From contig NZ_JXYP01000014.1 of NCBI RefSeq assembly GCF_000964005.1, positions 62,001 through 126,000 of the forward strand: 64,000 bases of DNA, written 5' to 3'. The notes beneath the pieces are model-generated. The model had not been told where the DNA came from and did no database searches. It saw only the letters and a list, made by a program, of their open reading frames with translations. Positions 52,004 to 60,345 of the stretch are shown here, piece by piece; position 1 is the first letter of the stretch, and every line of letters begins with the position of its first letter. The stretch comes from Williamsia herbipolensis (lineage in GTDB: Bacteria; Actinomycetota; Actinomycetes; Mycobacteriales; Mycobacteriaceae). The position numbers and the translations under genes are program-made.

Positions 52004-53707
52004 ATGAACGTCGCCTCGGACTCCGTGCTCCGGCTCAACGCCGGAGCAGTGGACTACGTGCTGATCGCGCTGTATTTCGTGTTCGTCCTCGGGATCGGGT
52101 ACATGGCGCGCAGCCAGATCTCCTCGAGTCTGGACTTCTTCCTCTCCGGGCGACGGCTCCCCGCGTGGGTCACCGGAATCGCCTTCGTCTCGGCCAATCT
52201 CGGCGCGGTCGAGATCATGGGCATGTCGGCCAACGGCGCGCAGATCGGTCTGGCGACCATGCACTACTACTGGATCGGCGCCATCCCCGCGATGCTGTTC
52301 CTCGGCGTCGTGATGATGCCCTTCTACTACGGCTCGAAGGTGCGCAGCGTCCCCGAGTTCATGCGACGGCGTTTCGGCACCGGTGCGCACCTCGTGAACG
52401 CGATCAGCTTCGCCGTCGCCCAGGTCCTCATCGCCGGCGTCAACCTGTACCTGCTCGCCACCATCGTCAACGTCATCCTCGGGTGGAGTCAGTGGGTGTC
52501 GCTGATCGTCGCCGCGGCGATCGTGTTGACCTACACCGCACTCGGCGGACTCTCGGCGGCGATCTACAACGAGGTGCTGCAGTTCTTCGTCATCCTCGCC
52601 GCGCTCGTGCCGCTCACCGTGTTCGGGCTCATCAAGGTCGGCGGGTGGAACGGTCTCAAGGAGAAGATCGTCGACACCACCACCGACGGCAAGGTGACGG
52701 CGAGCATCGGCGAGCAGATGTCTTCGTGGCCCGGTAATGCGTTGAGCGGCTTCGACAGTCCCGTGTGGTCGGTCATCGGCATCGTGTTCGGGCTCGGTTT
52801 CGTGCTGTCGTTCGGCTACTGGACGACCAACTTCGTCGAGGTGCAGCGGGCGATGGCGTCGAACTCGATGTCGGCGTCGCGACGCGCACCCATCATCGGC
52901 GCCATCCCGAAGATGTTCATCCCGTTCGTGGTGGTGATCCCCGGCATGATCTGCGCCGCGGTGATCGGCGACATGATCTCGCTCAAGAGCGGGCCCAACG
53001 CCGCCGACGTGACCTACAACGACGCGATGCTGTTGATGATCCGTGACATCTTGCCGAATGGGCTGCTCGGTGTGGCGGTGGCCGGACTGCTGGCCTCGTT
53101 CATGGCCGGTATGGCGGCGAACATCTCGGCGTTCAACACCGTGTTCAGCTACGACATCTGGCAGCAGTACATCGTGAAGAACAAGCCCGACAACTACTAC
53201 ATCACCGTGGGTCGCCTGGCGACGGTCGGTGCGACGGTGCTGGCCATCTTCACCGCGCTCATCGCGTCGGGCTATTCGAATCTCATGGATTACCTGCAGA
53301 CGTTGTTCGGGTTCTTCAACGCCCCGTTGTTCGCGACGTTCCTGCTCGGCATGTTCTGGAAGCGCATGACCCCCACCGCGGGATGGATGGGCCTGGTGGC
53401 CGGAACGCTGTCGGCGGTGTTCGTCTTCGTGCTGTCCGAGACCGGGGTGATCAACCTGCCGGGCCAGGGCATGCCGTTCGTGGCCGCATCGGCGGCGTTC
53501 GTCGTCGACATCATCGTGAGCGTCGTGGTGAGCTCGATGACCGCGGCGAAGCCGGTGAAGGAACTCGTGGGGCTGGTGTACTCCGAGACCCCGGCATCAC
53601 ACTTCACCGACCCGGCCGATGCCGGTGACGCGTGGTTCAAGCGACCGGTCCCGCTCGCGGGCATCGCCCTGGTGATGGTGGTCGCCCTCAACATCGCCTT
53701 CCACTGA
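52004..53707 (+). CDS. Sodium:solute symporter (SSS family), probable sugar transporter
   Basis: A 567-residue protein with about 13-14 membrane helices of the SSS/LeuT-type fold, in the SGLT-like branch: DFFLSGRRLPAWVTGIAFVSANLGAVEIMG is the family opening (read in parts), with YTALGGLSAAIYNEVLQFFVI and the Na+-site region NISAFNTVFSYDIWQ. Next to galK/galT with a DeoR regulator, the likely substrate is galactose or a related sugar taken up with sodium. ATG 52004 follows AAGGAG. Confidence 0.9.
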   Translation: MNVASDSVLRLNAGAVDYVLIALYFVFVLGIGYMARSQISSSLDFFLSGRRLPAWVTGIAFVSANLGAVEIMGMSANGAQIGLATMHYYWIGAIPAMLFLGVVMMPFYYGSKVRSVPEFMRRRFGTGAHLVNAISFAVAQVLIAGVNLYLLATIVNVILGWSQWVSLIVAAAIVLTYTALGGLSAAIYNEVLQFFVILAALVPLTVFGLIKVGGWNGLKEKIVDTTTDGKVTASIGEQMSSWPGNALSGFDSPVWSVIGIVFGLGFVLSFGYWTTNFVEVQRAMASNSMSASRRAPIIGAIPKMFIPFVVVIPGMICAAVIGDMISLKSGPNAADVTYNDAMLLMIRDILPNGLLGVAVAGLLASFMAGMAANISAFNTVFSYDIWQQYIVKNKPDNYYITVGRLATVGATVLAIFTALIASGYSNLMDYLQTLFGFFNAPLFATFLLGMFWKRMTPTAGWMGLVAGTLSAVFVFVLSETGVINLPGQGMPFVAASAAFVVDIIVSVVVSSMTAAKPVKELVGLVYSETPASHFTDPADAGDAWFKRPVPLAGIALVMVVALNIAFH

Positions 53708-53744
53708 CCTCGTCCGGCCTCTCGACATCACGCAGGAGCACATC

Positions 53745-54122
53745 ATGATCACCACGCAACCCCATCCGAGCACCAGCCGGAAGATGCGAATCCTCGCCCG
53801 GCTGTTCGACATCCGCATGATCATCGCGTTGTTGATCGGCATCTACGGCATCGTGCTGGTCGTCGCCGGGATCATCCCCGACGTCCTCGGGGTGCAGTCG
53901 CATCAACCCGGCGACGCCAACACCGTCGATCTCGAGGCCGGCACCCGGGCGAACCTCTGGGTGGGACTCATCATGGTCGCGGTGGCCGCCCTGTTCGCCG
54001 TGTGGGCGGTGGCGCGGCCCCTGCCCGTCGACGACAAGCCCGTCGACGACAAGCCCGTCGATGACAAGTCCGCGGCCGACACCGCCGCCGACGGCTCGAC
54101 GGCAGATCACGCCGAGAGCTGA
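53745..54122 (+). CDS. Small membrane protein downstream of the symporter
   Basis: A 125-residue protein with two membrane helices (IIALLIGIYGIVLVVAGII and LWVGLIMVAVAALFAVWAVA) and a hydrophilic tail with three PVDDK repeats. It lies 37 bp after the symporter gene on the same strand, so it is probably co-expressed; a GAGCACATC run precedes ATG 53745. It may be an accessory subunit of the symporter, but it has no recognised family. Its end overlaps the convergent gene by 16 bp. Confidence 0.7.
   Translation: MITTQPHPSTSRKMRILARLFDIRMIIALLIGIYGIVLVVAGIIPDVLGVQSHQPGDANTVDLEAGTRANLWVGLIMVAVAALFAVWAVARPLPVDDKPVDDKPVDDKSAADTAADGSTADHAES
54024..54068 (+). repeat. 15-bp tandem repeat, three copies
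   Basis: CCCGTCGACGACAAG occurs at 54024-54038 and 54039-54053 exactly and at 54054-54068 with one T for C. It encodes the three PVDDK units in the tail of the small membrane protein and could change copy number by slippage. Confidence 0.85.
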
Positions 54123-55096
54123 GCGCCGACCGGCGCGGCGGTCATCCGGCGGAGGCAGGTGGCGAGGATCGCCACCGCGGCGAGGGCGTAGACGGTGTAG
54201 CTCACCAGCGATACCACGAGATCGGCTGTCCCCGAACCGTACCCGGCGGTGAACGCGCGCCAGGAGTACGTGAGCAGCATTCCGGCCGCGACCGCGAACA
54301 CCTGGGTGGCACCCCAGCCCGTGCGGCGTGACCAGGCGGCGACCGCGGTGAGCAGCGCGGCGATGGCGCCGATCATGATGACGATCGCCGCCGCGGTCGG
54401 CGCATGCATGCCGAGCTGGAAGGCGCCCGCGCACAGCATCGTCGTGGCGACCACGACGCCTGCCCGCGGCGCCTGCCCGATGTCGACGCGGGTCGAGCCG
54501 TGCGCCAGTAGGGCGATCGCGACGAGGAGCGCAGCGATCGCAGCGGAGACGATCAACTGCGGGGCCGAGGCGATGAAGTGCCCGTAGGCCGGGTAGTTGG
54601 TGCCGAACACGACGACCGCCCCGACCACGGTGATCGCGACGACGGCACGCAGGGCTCGCCCGCTCAACCACGGTTCGGTGCGTCGACCCGGTTGGGCGGT
54701 CTCCATGAGCGCGATCGGTGTCGCGACACTCCACCCGACGTGGAGTGCGAGCACGAAGATCGTCCACGGCACCCCGATCCCCAGCATCGCGATGTGGCCG
54801 CGGTCGAGCAGGCGTTGATCGGCGTAGTCGGGGTTGAACAGCGACATCGTGAGCAGTCCCTCCTCGATGATCGCGAACGCCAGACCCAGCAGGAGGACGG
54901 ACCGCCAACCGAGCCCGCGGCGACGGACGATCTCGCGGATCAGCAGAGCGCCTCCGCCGTACCAGAGGCTCAAAGGGATCAGCAGTGGGAGCATGACGAT
55001 GGGGAAGTCGCCGAGAAAGAACTCGGCGATCAACGGGGCCAGGAAGTACAGGCCCACTGCGGGGCTGTGGAGCACCGAACGGAGGACTTTTCTCAT
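54107..55096 (-). CDS. Hypothetical multi-spanning membrane protein
   Basis: A 329-residue protein with about nine to ten predicted membrane helices. LLGLAFAIIEEGLLTMSLFNPDY carries an EE pair within a helix that recalls CPBP/Abi-type intramembrane proteases, but the rest of that motif is not seen. ATG 55096 (MRKVLRSVLH) is preferred; a start at 55117 adds seven residues. Convergent with the small membrane protein, overlapping by 16 bp. Function not known. Confidence 0.7.
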   Translation of the reverse strand: MRKVLRSVLHSPAVGLYFLAPLIAEFFLGDFPIVMLPLLIPLSLWYGGGALLIREIVRRRGLGWRSVLLLGLAFAIIEEGLLTMSLFNPDYADQRLLDRGHIAMLGIGVPWTIFVLALHVGWSVATPIALMETAQPGRRTEPWLSGRALRAVVAITVVGAVVVFGTNYPAYGHFIASAPQLIVSAAIAALLVAIALLAHGSTRVDIGQAPRAGVVVATTMLCAGAFQLGMHAPTAAAIVIMIGAIAALLTAVAAWSRRTGWGATQVFAVAAGMLLTYSWRAFTAGYGSGTADLVVSLVSYTVYALAAVAILATCLRRMTAAPVGAQLSA

Positions 55097-55230
55097 GGAC
55101 ACCACCGTTGCTCCCATGGAGACGACGAACCAGTGACAGCTGTCATGGATCGGCGCGTGCAGATGTCACCGCACCGTCGACTCATCACAGGACGACACAC
55201 GCCAGCTCGACACACGATGAGGGGACGCGC

Positions 55231-56085
55231 ATGACCACGGTTGCATTGCTCGGCACAGGCTTGATGGGGGCGGGGATGGCCCGCAGCATGCTCCGGCACG
55301 GACTCGACGTGGTGGTGTGGAACCGCAGCCCGGAGAAGGCCGCGCCGCTGGCCGACGTCGGGGCGCGTGTCGCCGACGACCCCGAATCGGCTGTGCGCGA
55401 CGCGGACATCGTGGTCACGATGCTCTTCGACGCGGACTCGGTCGCCGAGGTCGCCGAGCAGGTTCTCCCGTCGTTCGGCGACGGCGTCCCGTGGGTGCAG
55501 ACGTCGACCGTCGGGCTCGACGGCACGCGTCGCCTCGCCGCACTCGCCGAGGAACACGATGTGACGTACGTGGATGCTCCGGTGCTGGGCACTCGTAAGC
55601 CCGCGGAGACCGGGGCTCTGACCGTGCTCGCCGGCGGACCGGAGGACATCCGCGACACGGTGAAACCCGTGTTCGACGCCATCGGCGCGAAGACCGTGTG
55701 GGTGGGCACCGAACCCGGGGACGGTCATCGGCTCAAACTGGTCGCCAACTCGTGGGTGTTGTCGGTGACGACGGCGACCGCGCAGGCGGTCGGTCTCGCC
55801 CAGCACCTCGATCTCGATCCGCGTCAGTTCCTCGGATCCATCAAGGGCGGGCCCCTCGACTGTGGCTACGCACAACTCAAAGGTGAGGCGATGATCACGG
55901 GCGAGCTCGAGGCCTCCTTCGGGCTCGACGGGGCGCAGAAGGACGCCGGCCTCATCGCTGACGCGATGGACGGCAACGAGATGAACTCTGAGGTCATGCG
56001 GGCGATCGGGGCGCGTTTCGCGGCCGCATCGGAGGCCGGTCACGGCAAGGACGACATGGCTGCGGTGATCCACGGATTCGAGTGA
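55231..56085 (+). CDS. NAD(P)-dependent 3-hydroxyisobutyrate dehydrogenase-like oxidoreductase
   Basis: A 284-residue beta-hydroxyacid dehydrogenase. The Rossmann motif VALLGTGLMGAGMA is at the N-terminus, DAPVLGTRKPAETGALTVLAGG is the substrate-site block, and the catalytic Lys is in GHRLKLVANSW. Length matches the family (280-300). GAGGGGA precedes ATG 55231. Relatives act on 3-hydroxyisobutyrate, tartronate semialdehyde or imines; the substrate here is open because no pathway genes are beside it. Confidence 0.88.
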   Translation: MTTVALLGTGLMGAGMARSMLRHGLDVVVWNRSPEKAAPLADVGARVADDPESAVRDADIVVTMLFDADSVAEVAEQVLPSFGDGVPWVQTSTVGLDGTRRLAALAEEHDVTYVDAPVLGTRKPAETGALTVLAGGPEDIRDTVKPVFDAIGAKTVWVGTEPGDGHRLKLVANSWVLSVTTATAQAVGLAQHLDLDPRQFLGSIKGGPLDCGYAQLKGEAMITGELEASFGLDGAQKDAGLIADAMDGNEMNSEVMRAIGARFAAASEAGHGKDDMAAVIHGFE

Positions 56086-56209
56086 GCGACGTCATCGGAT
56101 CGCGCCACGGCGGTGGAATAGCGGCGTCGGGCGTGAAGTTGGACGCTATGTTCAGTACTGGCGGCCGTGTGGTTCGCCGGTCACGCACTTCGACACCCGA
56201 GGAGGAACC

Positions 56210-56554
56210 ATGGCTTCCCGAGCAACGAGAACCGCTGGTTCTGGATCCGATGACGCCCGCGGCCGCCGTGCCCGCCTGACGAAGGCCTCCCGGTGGGGCG
56301 CGGTGGTCTGGATCGCCTTCATGCTGGGATCGGCGGGCCTTGCTCTCGGGATCGCCGGCATCGCGACGCAGCACGCGGTGCTCGCGCCGATCTCGCTTGC
56401 TCTGTGGGTGGTGCTGTACGGCGTCGCGATCTACTCGCTGCGCGCAAGTGCCCGCGCCCGCGGCGATCGCACCCTTCAGGAGCACATCGCCCGCGTACGC
56501 CGGACCAAGTACCTGCGCGAGTACCCGCATTCGGAGCCGTCGCAGGACCGGTGA
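56210..56554 (+). CDS. Hypothetical membrane protein (114 aa)
   Basis: A basic N-terminus is followed by two membrane helices (WGAVVWIAFMLGSAGLALGIAGI, read as AVVWIAFMLGSAGLALG, and LAPISLALWVVLYGVAIYSL) and a basic C-terminal tail (RVRRTKYLREYPHSE). GAGGAGG-type purines (about 56199-56206) precede ATG 56210. Topology puts both ends in the cytoplasm. No family recognised. Convergent with the following oxidoreductase gene. Confidence 0.65.
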   Translation: MASRATRTAGSGSDDARGRRARLTKASRWGAVVWIAFMLGSAGLALGIAGIATQHAVLAPISLALWVVLYGVAIYSLRASARARGDRTLQEHIARVRRTKYLREYPHSEPSQDR

Positions 56555-56567
56555 TCCCCGCGGCGCG

Positions 56568-58277
56568 TCAGTTGGTGAAGGTGATGCGCACCGAGATCGG
56601 ATCACTCTGCAGCGCGCGGAATCCGGCAGCGTTCAGCGACGCGAGAACCGGATTGCGCGAGAAGGTCCGCGAACGCGCGACGACGTCGTCGTCGGGTCGG
56701 AATGTCGCCTGACCCGTCCGCCAGGTGGATCCCTGCATGATGCGCACCTCGGGGTCGGACTCGATGTTGCGGCCCCATCCCGACCGTCGCCCGTGTTGGC
56801 TGATCAACCACGCACCGGTGTCGTCGAAGGAGGCGGCGACCGGCACCCTACGAGCGAGTCCGGTGGTACGGCCGGTGGTCTCGAGTTCGGTGGCGAGATG
56901 GGTGCGGACGCCCAGCTTCCGCAGCGCCAGGACAGCCGGGTTCGCTAAGTAGCGTCCGATCAGGCGTTCTCGGCGGAACTTGCGCACCGCGGACTGCTGT
57001 GCCGCCCCGGCCGTGACGGCCCGCTTGCTGCGAAAGGCGTCGATACCGTTGCGCTTGACGGTGGTGACCGCTGTCTTGCGCAGTGGCCGTTGCGGATCCG
57101 GCTCGCGGTCTGCGCCCATGGCGTGCAGCTGGTCGGTGTGCCATTGGAGGTCGAGTGCACCCTCGATCGACTTCACGCTCGGCGAGGTCCGGAGTCGGCT
57201 GGGCAGCCGGAGGGAGAGGTCGGCGGAATCGAGCACAGGGGTCCGCCCCGAGATGACACGGTGCGCGGACTCGGGAACCACCGCGGTCGGTCGGCCGAGG
57301 CCGACGACATCGCAGTCTCCGGAACCGATGGCCTCCGACATGGCTGTCTCGCTGCGGAATCCGCCGGTGACGGCAATCGGAGTGGAGGGTGCGGCCGCGC
57401 GAACCGTCGCGGCGTAGTCGAGAAAATAGGCCTCGCGGGCGCGTGTGCTCGCCGAGGCGGTGCTCGGCTTGCCCATCATCGCGGGGGATTCGTAGCTCCC
57501 GCCGCTGATCTCGATGAGGTCGATCGATTCGCGGGAGAGCATCTCGACCACCGCACGGGACTCGTCCTCGGTGAAACCACCGCGCTGGAAATCCGCGGAG
57601 TTGAGCTTCACCGCGACCGCGAAACCGGGAGCCACCGCCGCACGGACCGCGCGGACCACCTCGAGTAGGAAGCGCGCCCGGTGGTCGATGTCGCCACCCC
57701 ACGCATCGGTGCGCAGGTTCGACAGCGGGGAGAGGAACTGCGACACGAGATAACCGTGGGCGGCGTGGATCTGGACGCCGTCGAACCCGCATTCCTCGGC
57801 GACGGTCGCGGCGGTGGCGAAGCGCTCGATGATGTCGTGGATCTCGGCATCGGTGAGCTCCCGCGGCGCGGGGATGCCCGGGATGGTGACACCCACCGCC
57901 GACGGCGCGACCGTCCGGCCGTCGGTGGTGATCGGATTGCCCTGGCGTCCCGGATGATTCAGCTGCATCCAGATCGGCGATCCACCGTCCTTCGCGGTCT
58001 TGGCCCATCGCGTGAGCGCATCGGCGTCGCGGGAATCCTCGATCACGACGTTGCCCGGCTCGCCGAGGAAGCGGCGGTCGACCATGACGTTGCCGGTCAC
58101 GAGCAGGCCGTAGCCGCCCGAACCCCACCGGGCGTAGAGGCGTTCGAGCCGGACGTCGGGGGAGTGGTCGTCGGTGCCTAGGCCCTCGCTCAGTGCCGAT
58201 TTCATGATGCGGTTCGGCAACACCTGTCCGCACGGCAGGGTGAGCGGACTCGACAACGACAGCGCGGAGGTGGTCAT
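56568..58277 (-). CDS. Fusion of an old-yellow-enzyme-type NADH:flavin oxidoreductase with an F420-type (Ddn/DUF385) domain
   Basis: A 569-residue protein. Residues about 1-400 form an FMN TIM barrel of the OYE/2,4-dienoyl-CoA-reductase type: LPNRIMKSALSEGLG, WMQLNHPGRQG, GFDGVQIHAAHGYLVSQFLSP and VTGGFRSE are present. Residues about 435-569 match the deazaflavin-dependent nitroreductase (Ddn) family: LATELETTGRTTGLARRVPV, GAWLISQHGRRSGWGRNI and the closing FRALQSDPISVRITFTN (parts). Such domains bind F420H2 and occur widely in mycolata, usually alone. The fusion could pass hydride between cofactors or reduce two bonds of one substrate. A dyad operator lies just upstream. Confidence 0.85.
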   Translation of the reverse strand: MTTSALSLSSPLTLPCGQVLPNRIMKSALSEGLGTDDHSPDVRLERLYARWGSGGYGLLVTGNVMVDRRFLGEPGNVVIEDSRDADALTRWAKTAKDGGSPIWMQLNHPGRQGNPITTDGRTVAPSAVGVTIPGIPAPRELTDAEIHDIIERFATAATVAEECGFDGVQIHAAHGYLVSQFLSPLSNLRTDAWGGDIDHRARFLLEVVRAVRAAVAPGFAVAVKLNSADFQRGGFTEDESRAVVEMLSRESIDLIEISGGSYESPAMMGKPSTASASTRAREAYFLDYAATVRAAAPSTPIAVTGGFRSETAMSEAIGSGDCDVVGLGRPTAVVPESAHRVISGRTPVLDSADLSLRLPSRLRTSPSVKSIEGALDLQWHTDQLHAMGADREPDPQRPLRKTAVTTVKRNGIDAFRSKRAVTAGAAQQSAVRKFRRERLIGRYLANPAVLALRKLGVRTHLATELETTGRTTGLARRVPVAASFDDTGAWLISQHGRRSGWGRNIESDPEVRIMQGSTWRTGQATFRPDDDVVARSRTFSRNPVLASLNAAGFRALQSDPISVRITFTN

Positions 58278-58284
58278 GGCGCCA

Positions 58285-58309
58285 CGCTATTATGCTATTC
58301 ACCATAGCG
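58285..58309. promoter_or_regulatory. Dyad upstream of the OYE-F420 fusion gene
   Basis: CGCTAT (58285-58290) and ATAGCG (58304-58309) are complementary, and a third GCTAT lies between (58294-58298), so GCTAT-N5-ATAGC and a wider arm pair overlap. It starts eight bases upstream of the fusion gene start and is AT-rich for this genome. It looks like a repressor site or a repressor-covered promoter. Confidence 0.5.
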
Positions 58310-58324
58310 CAAGGTCGTGCCCCG

Positions 58325-58720
58325 TCAGAAGGCGTCGCCGGTGCGCCAGGCCATCTCCTGCAACGTGAGCGAGTTGCCGTCGGGATCGGCGAACCCGGCG
58401 TACCGCACGCCGCCGCCGACGTCGTTCACCTCCCCGATCTCGAGGCCCCTGTCGGCGAGTTCGGCTCGCGCGGCGTCGATGTCGGCCACTACGAGGTGCA
58501 GCGCCTTCACCGATCCGGGCGCCATCTCGTCGTAGGCCCCCAGACCCGATCCGAAGCCCAGCGAGCACGCCGACCCAGGCGGCGTCACCTGCACCACCCG
58601 TGCGCCGTCGAACGGCGTCACGTCGACGTCGAGGGTGAAGCCCAGGGTGTCGACGTAGAACGCCTTGGCCCGGTCCACATCGGACACCGGGACGATCACG
58701 AGCTCGAGCTTCATCTGCAT
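58325..58720 (-). CDS. Glyoxalase/VOC-family protein
   Basis: A 131-residue VOC protein: LELVIVPVSDVDRAKAFYVDTLGFTLDVDV is the standard first beta-alpha-beta-beta-beta unit, and ALHLVVADIDAARAELADRG with FADPDGNSLTLQE the second. Metal-ligand candidates are the Glu/His of ELVI and ALHLVV and the final Glu of LTLQE. Members include glyoxalase I-like, dioxygenase and resistance proteins; which applies is not clear. ATG 58720 or 58714. Confidence 0.85.
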   Translation of the reverse strand: MQMKLELVIVPVSDVDRAKAFYVDTLGFTLDVDVTPFDGARVVQVTPPGSACSLGFGSGLGAYDEMAPGSVKALHLVVADIDAARAELADRGLEIGEVNDVGGGVRYAGFADPDGNSLTLQEMAWRTGDAF

Positions 58721-58740
58721 CGGGTGATCATCGCAGTCGC

Positions 58741-58759
58741 AGCGCACCGTGAGTGCGCT
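58741..58759 (-). terminator. Short hairpin downstream of tRNA-Leu
   Basis: AGCGCAC (58741-58747) pairs with GTGCGCT (58753-58759) around a CGTGA loop, 12 bp beyond the 3' end of the leftward tRNA. It has no T tract but is well placed to end tRNA transcription or stabilise its 3' end. Confidence 0.4.
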
Positions 58760-58770
58760 GTGTGGAGAAG

Positions 58771-58844
58771 TGCCCCCAGTCGGACTCGAACCGACACTGG
58801 GCGGATTTTAAGTCCGCTGCCTCTGCCAATTGGGCTATGGGGGC
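58771..58844 (-). tRNA. tRNA-Leu (anticodon TAA) with a short variable loop
   Basis: Read on the reverse strand it is a 74-nt cloverleaf: acceptor GCCCCCA/TGGGGGC with discriminator A, anticodon stem GCGGA/TCCGC with loop CTTAAAA and anticodon TAA, and T arm GTCGG TTCGAGT CCGAC. CCA is not encoded. The anticodon reads UUA (Leu), but the variable region is only a few bases, whereas bacterial leucine tRNAs normally have a long extra arm. Confidence 0.88.
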
Positions 58845-59105
58845 CGTTGCTGTGGGTAACCACCTGTTTTCTGACACACAGCATCTCATCGACTCGCAGC
58901 GGGAATCGCGACAGGTCGGACAGTTGCTTGTGACCTACACCGAGCGCAGGGAAACGCTCGACGAGCCCCGGGGGCCTGTGTCAGGGTTGGCGAGTTCGTG
59001 AGCGGTCGGCCGCGGGGTTCCGACACATCTTGACTTCGATCGTCGAGAGCGACACCATTCTCCCCACCCCTCGTACAGACGAACAGTTGGAAACGCTGAC
59101 ACCTC
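58845..59105. other. 260-bp gap after tRNA-Leu, nothing recognised
   Basis: Between the 5' side of tRNA-Leu and the SRPBCC fusion gene. It should hold the leftward tRNA promoter and the rightward gene promoter. A short frame (58753-59001) is antisense to the tRNA and not credible. No repeat or RNA structure stands out. Confidence 0.4.
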
Positions 59106-60251
59106 ATGACGCGCATCGACATGGCCACCGATCTCGACTGCTCTGCTGAGCAGGCGTGGAAGCTGCTGACCGACCCGACGCAGAAGAACACCTGGTCGCC
59201 GGTGCTGACCACCGTCGAGGATCCGGGTGGGGACGACCGGATGGACCGGCCCGGCGCGATGCGCGAGGTCAACCTCGGCACCCCGGTGTGGAACACGGTG
59301 CACGAGGTGGTCACCGTGGCCGACGAGCCGCATCGATTCGACTACGTCGTCTACAAGAGCCCGGCTGTTCTGCGTAATTACCGCTGCCGCATCGACATCG
59401 ACCCCAAGGACGACGGGTGCGCGGTCCGCTACACCGTCGACGTCGACTTCGTCTCCAAGCTGGGTGCCCTCGCGGAACCGGGCGTGCGGAGAGGACTCGA
59501 ACGCTCCCTCGCAGGGTTGTCGGCCCAGTCGAAGCTGTTGCCGGCGGCATCCGATCGCAGTCGGCCCACGTCGCGACGCCGTCCGCGCCGTTCGACGGCG
59601 ATGCTGCTGCGCCCCGAGGCGGGGCGGCAACTCGAACACCAGACGCACCTCGCCGCCGAACTCGCCGCCGAGGGTGACCCCAAGTACTGGTTCGCCCGGA
59701 TGGTCGAGCTGACCACCGAGGAACTGCTCCGCCTGGTCGATGCCGAGGTCTTCGCCGAGCCCGAGTGGGTGCTGCGCCTGCTGGCGGCGATCCATCGCCG
59801 GCATGTCTCGGTTCTGCACAGCTATCGCACCGACGGCCCGGTGCCACCGCGCTGGCGGGCGGCGTGGGGTGCGTGCGACGAGATCGGTGACGGTCGCCGA
59901 TTCCGGCACATGGCCGGCGGCGTGGTGAGTGCAGCACAGGCCCACATGAACGAGGACATGCACCGCGCGCTGGCCGAGGTCTACGACGTCCACTACCGGG
60001 ACTCGCGTCACTACAAGGAGTTCCGACCCGACTACCTGCGGATGGCGCCGATGTACGGCGCAGCGCTCGACCGGCTCATCGCCGACATCCCGGCGCCGCT
60101 GATGCCGCGGCTGTTCCGCCTCAGCCGTATCGTCGCCCCGGAACTGCGGGACTCATTACTGCGGCGCTGCTATTACGACGTCGAGCGCGACCGGATGCTG
60201 GCCTTCGAACGCGGCTATCACCTCACCCGCGACGGCGTCGGTCGTCGCTGA
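59106..60251 (+). CDS. SRPBCC-domain protein fused to a DUF5995-like domain
   Basis: A 381-residue protein. Residues 1-140 look like an SRPBCC/polyketide-cyclase fold (MATDLDCSAEQAWKLLTDPTQKNTWSPVLT; FDYVVYKSPAVLRNYRCRIDI), which binds hydrophobic ligands. After a basic linker (about 145-165) residues 170-381 resemble the DUF5995 family, with the Asn/His-rich AAQAHMNEDMHRALAEVYDVHYRDS and helical surroundings. The two domains are usually separate proteins, so the fusion hints that they act on one lipid-like substrate. ATG 59106. Confidence 0.7.
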   Translation: MTRIDMATDLDCSAEQAWKLLTDPTQKNTWSPVLTTVEDPGGDDRMDRPGAMREVNLGTPVWNTVHEVVTVADEPHRFDYVVYKSPAVLRNYRCRIDIDPKDDGCAVRYTVDVDFVSKLGALAEPGVRRGLERSLAGLSAQSKLLPAASDRSRPTSRRRPRRSTAMLLRPEAGRQLEHQTHLAAELAAEGDPKYWFARMVELTTEELLRLVDAEVFAEPEWVLRLLAAIHRRHVSVLHSYRTDGPVPPRWRAAWGACDEIGDGRRFRHMAGGVVSAAQAHMNEDMHRALAEVYDVHYRDSRHYKEFRPDYLRMAPMYGAALDRLIADIPAPLMPRLFRLSRIVAPELRDSLLRRCYYDVERDRMLAFERGYHLTRDGVGRR

Positions 60252-60345
60252 CTCGCGCCCCGCGGCGTTCTCAGCCTCGGCTGCTACGTTGACGAATCCC
60301 CACCGATTGATCACAGCGTCGATCTCGTAGCCGGAGGCCATCAGC

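Noticed and set aside
58753-59001. Forward frame starting over tRNA-Leu
   Set aside because: Its first third is antisense tRNA (SDSNRHWADFKSAASAN), a typical false frame.
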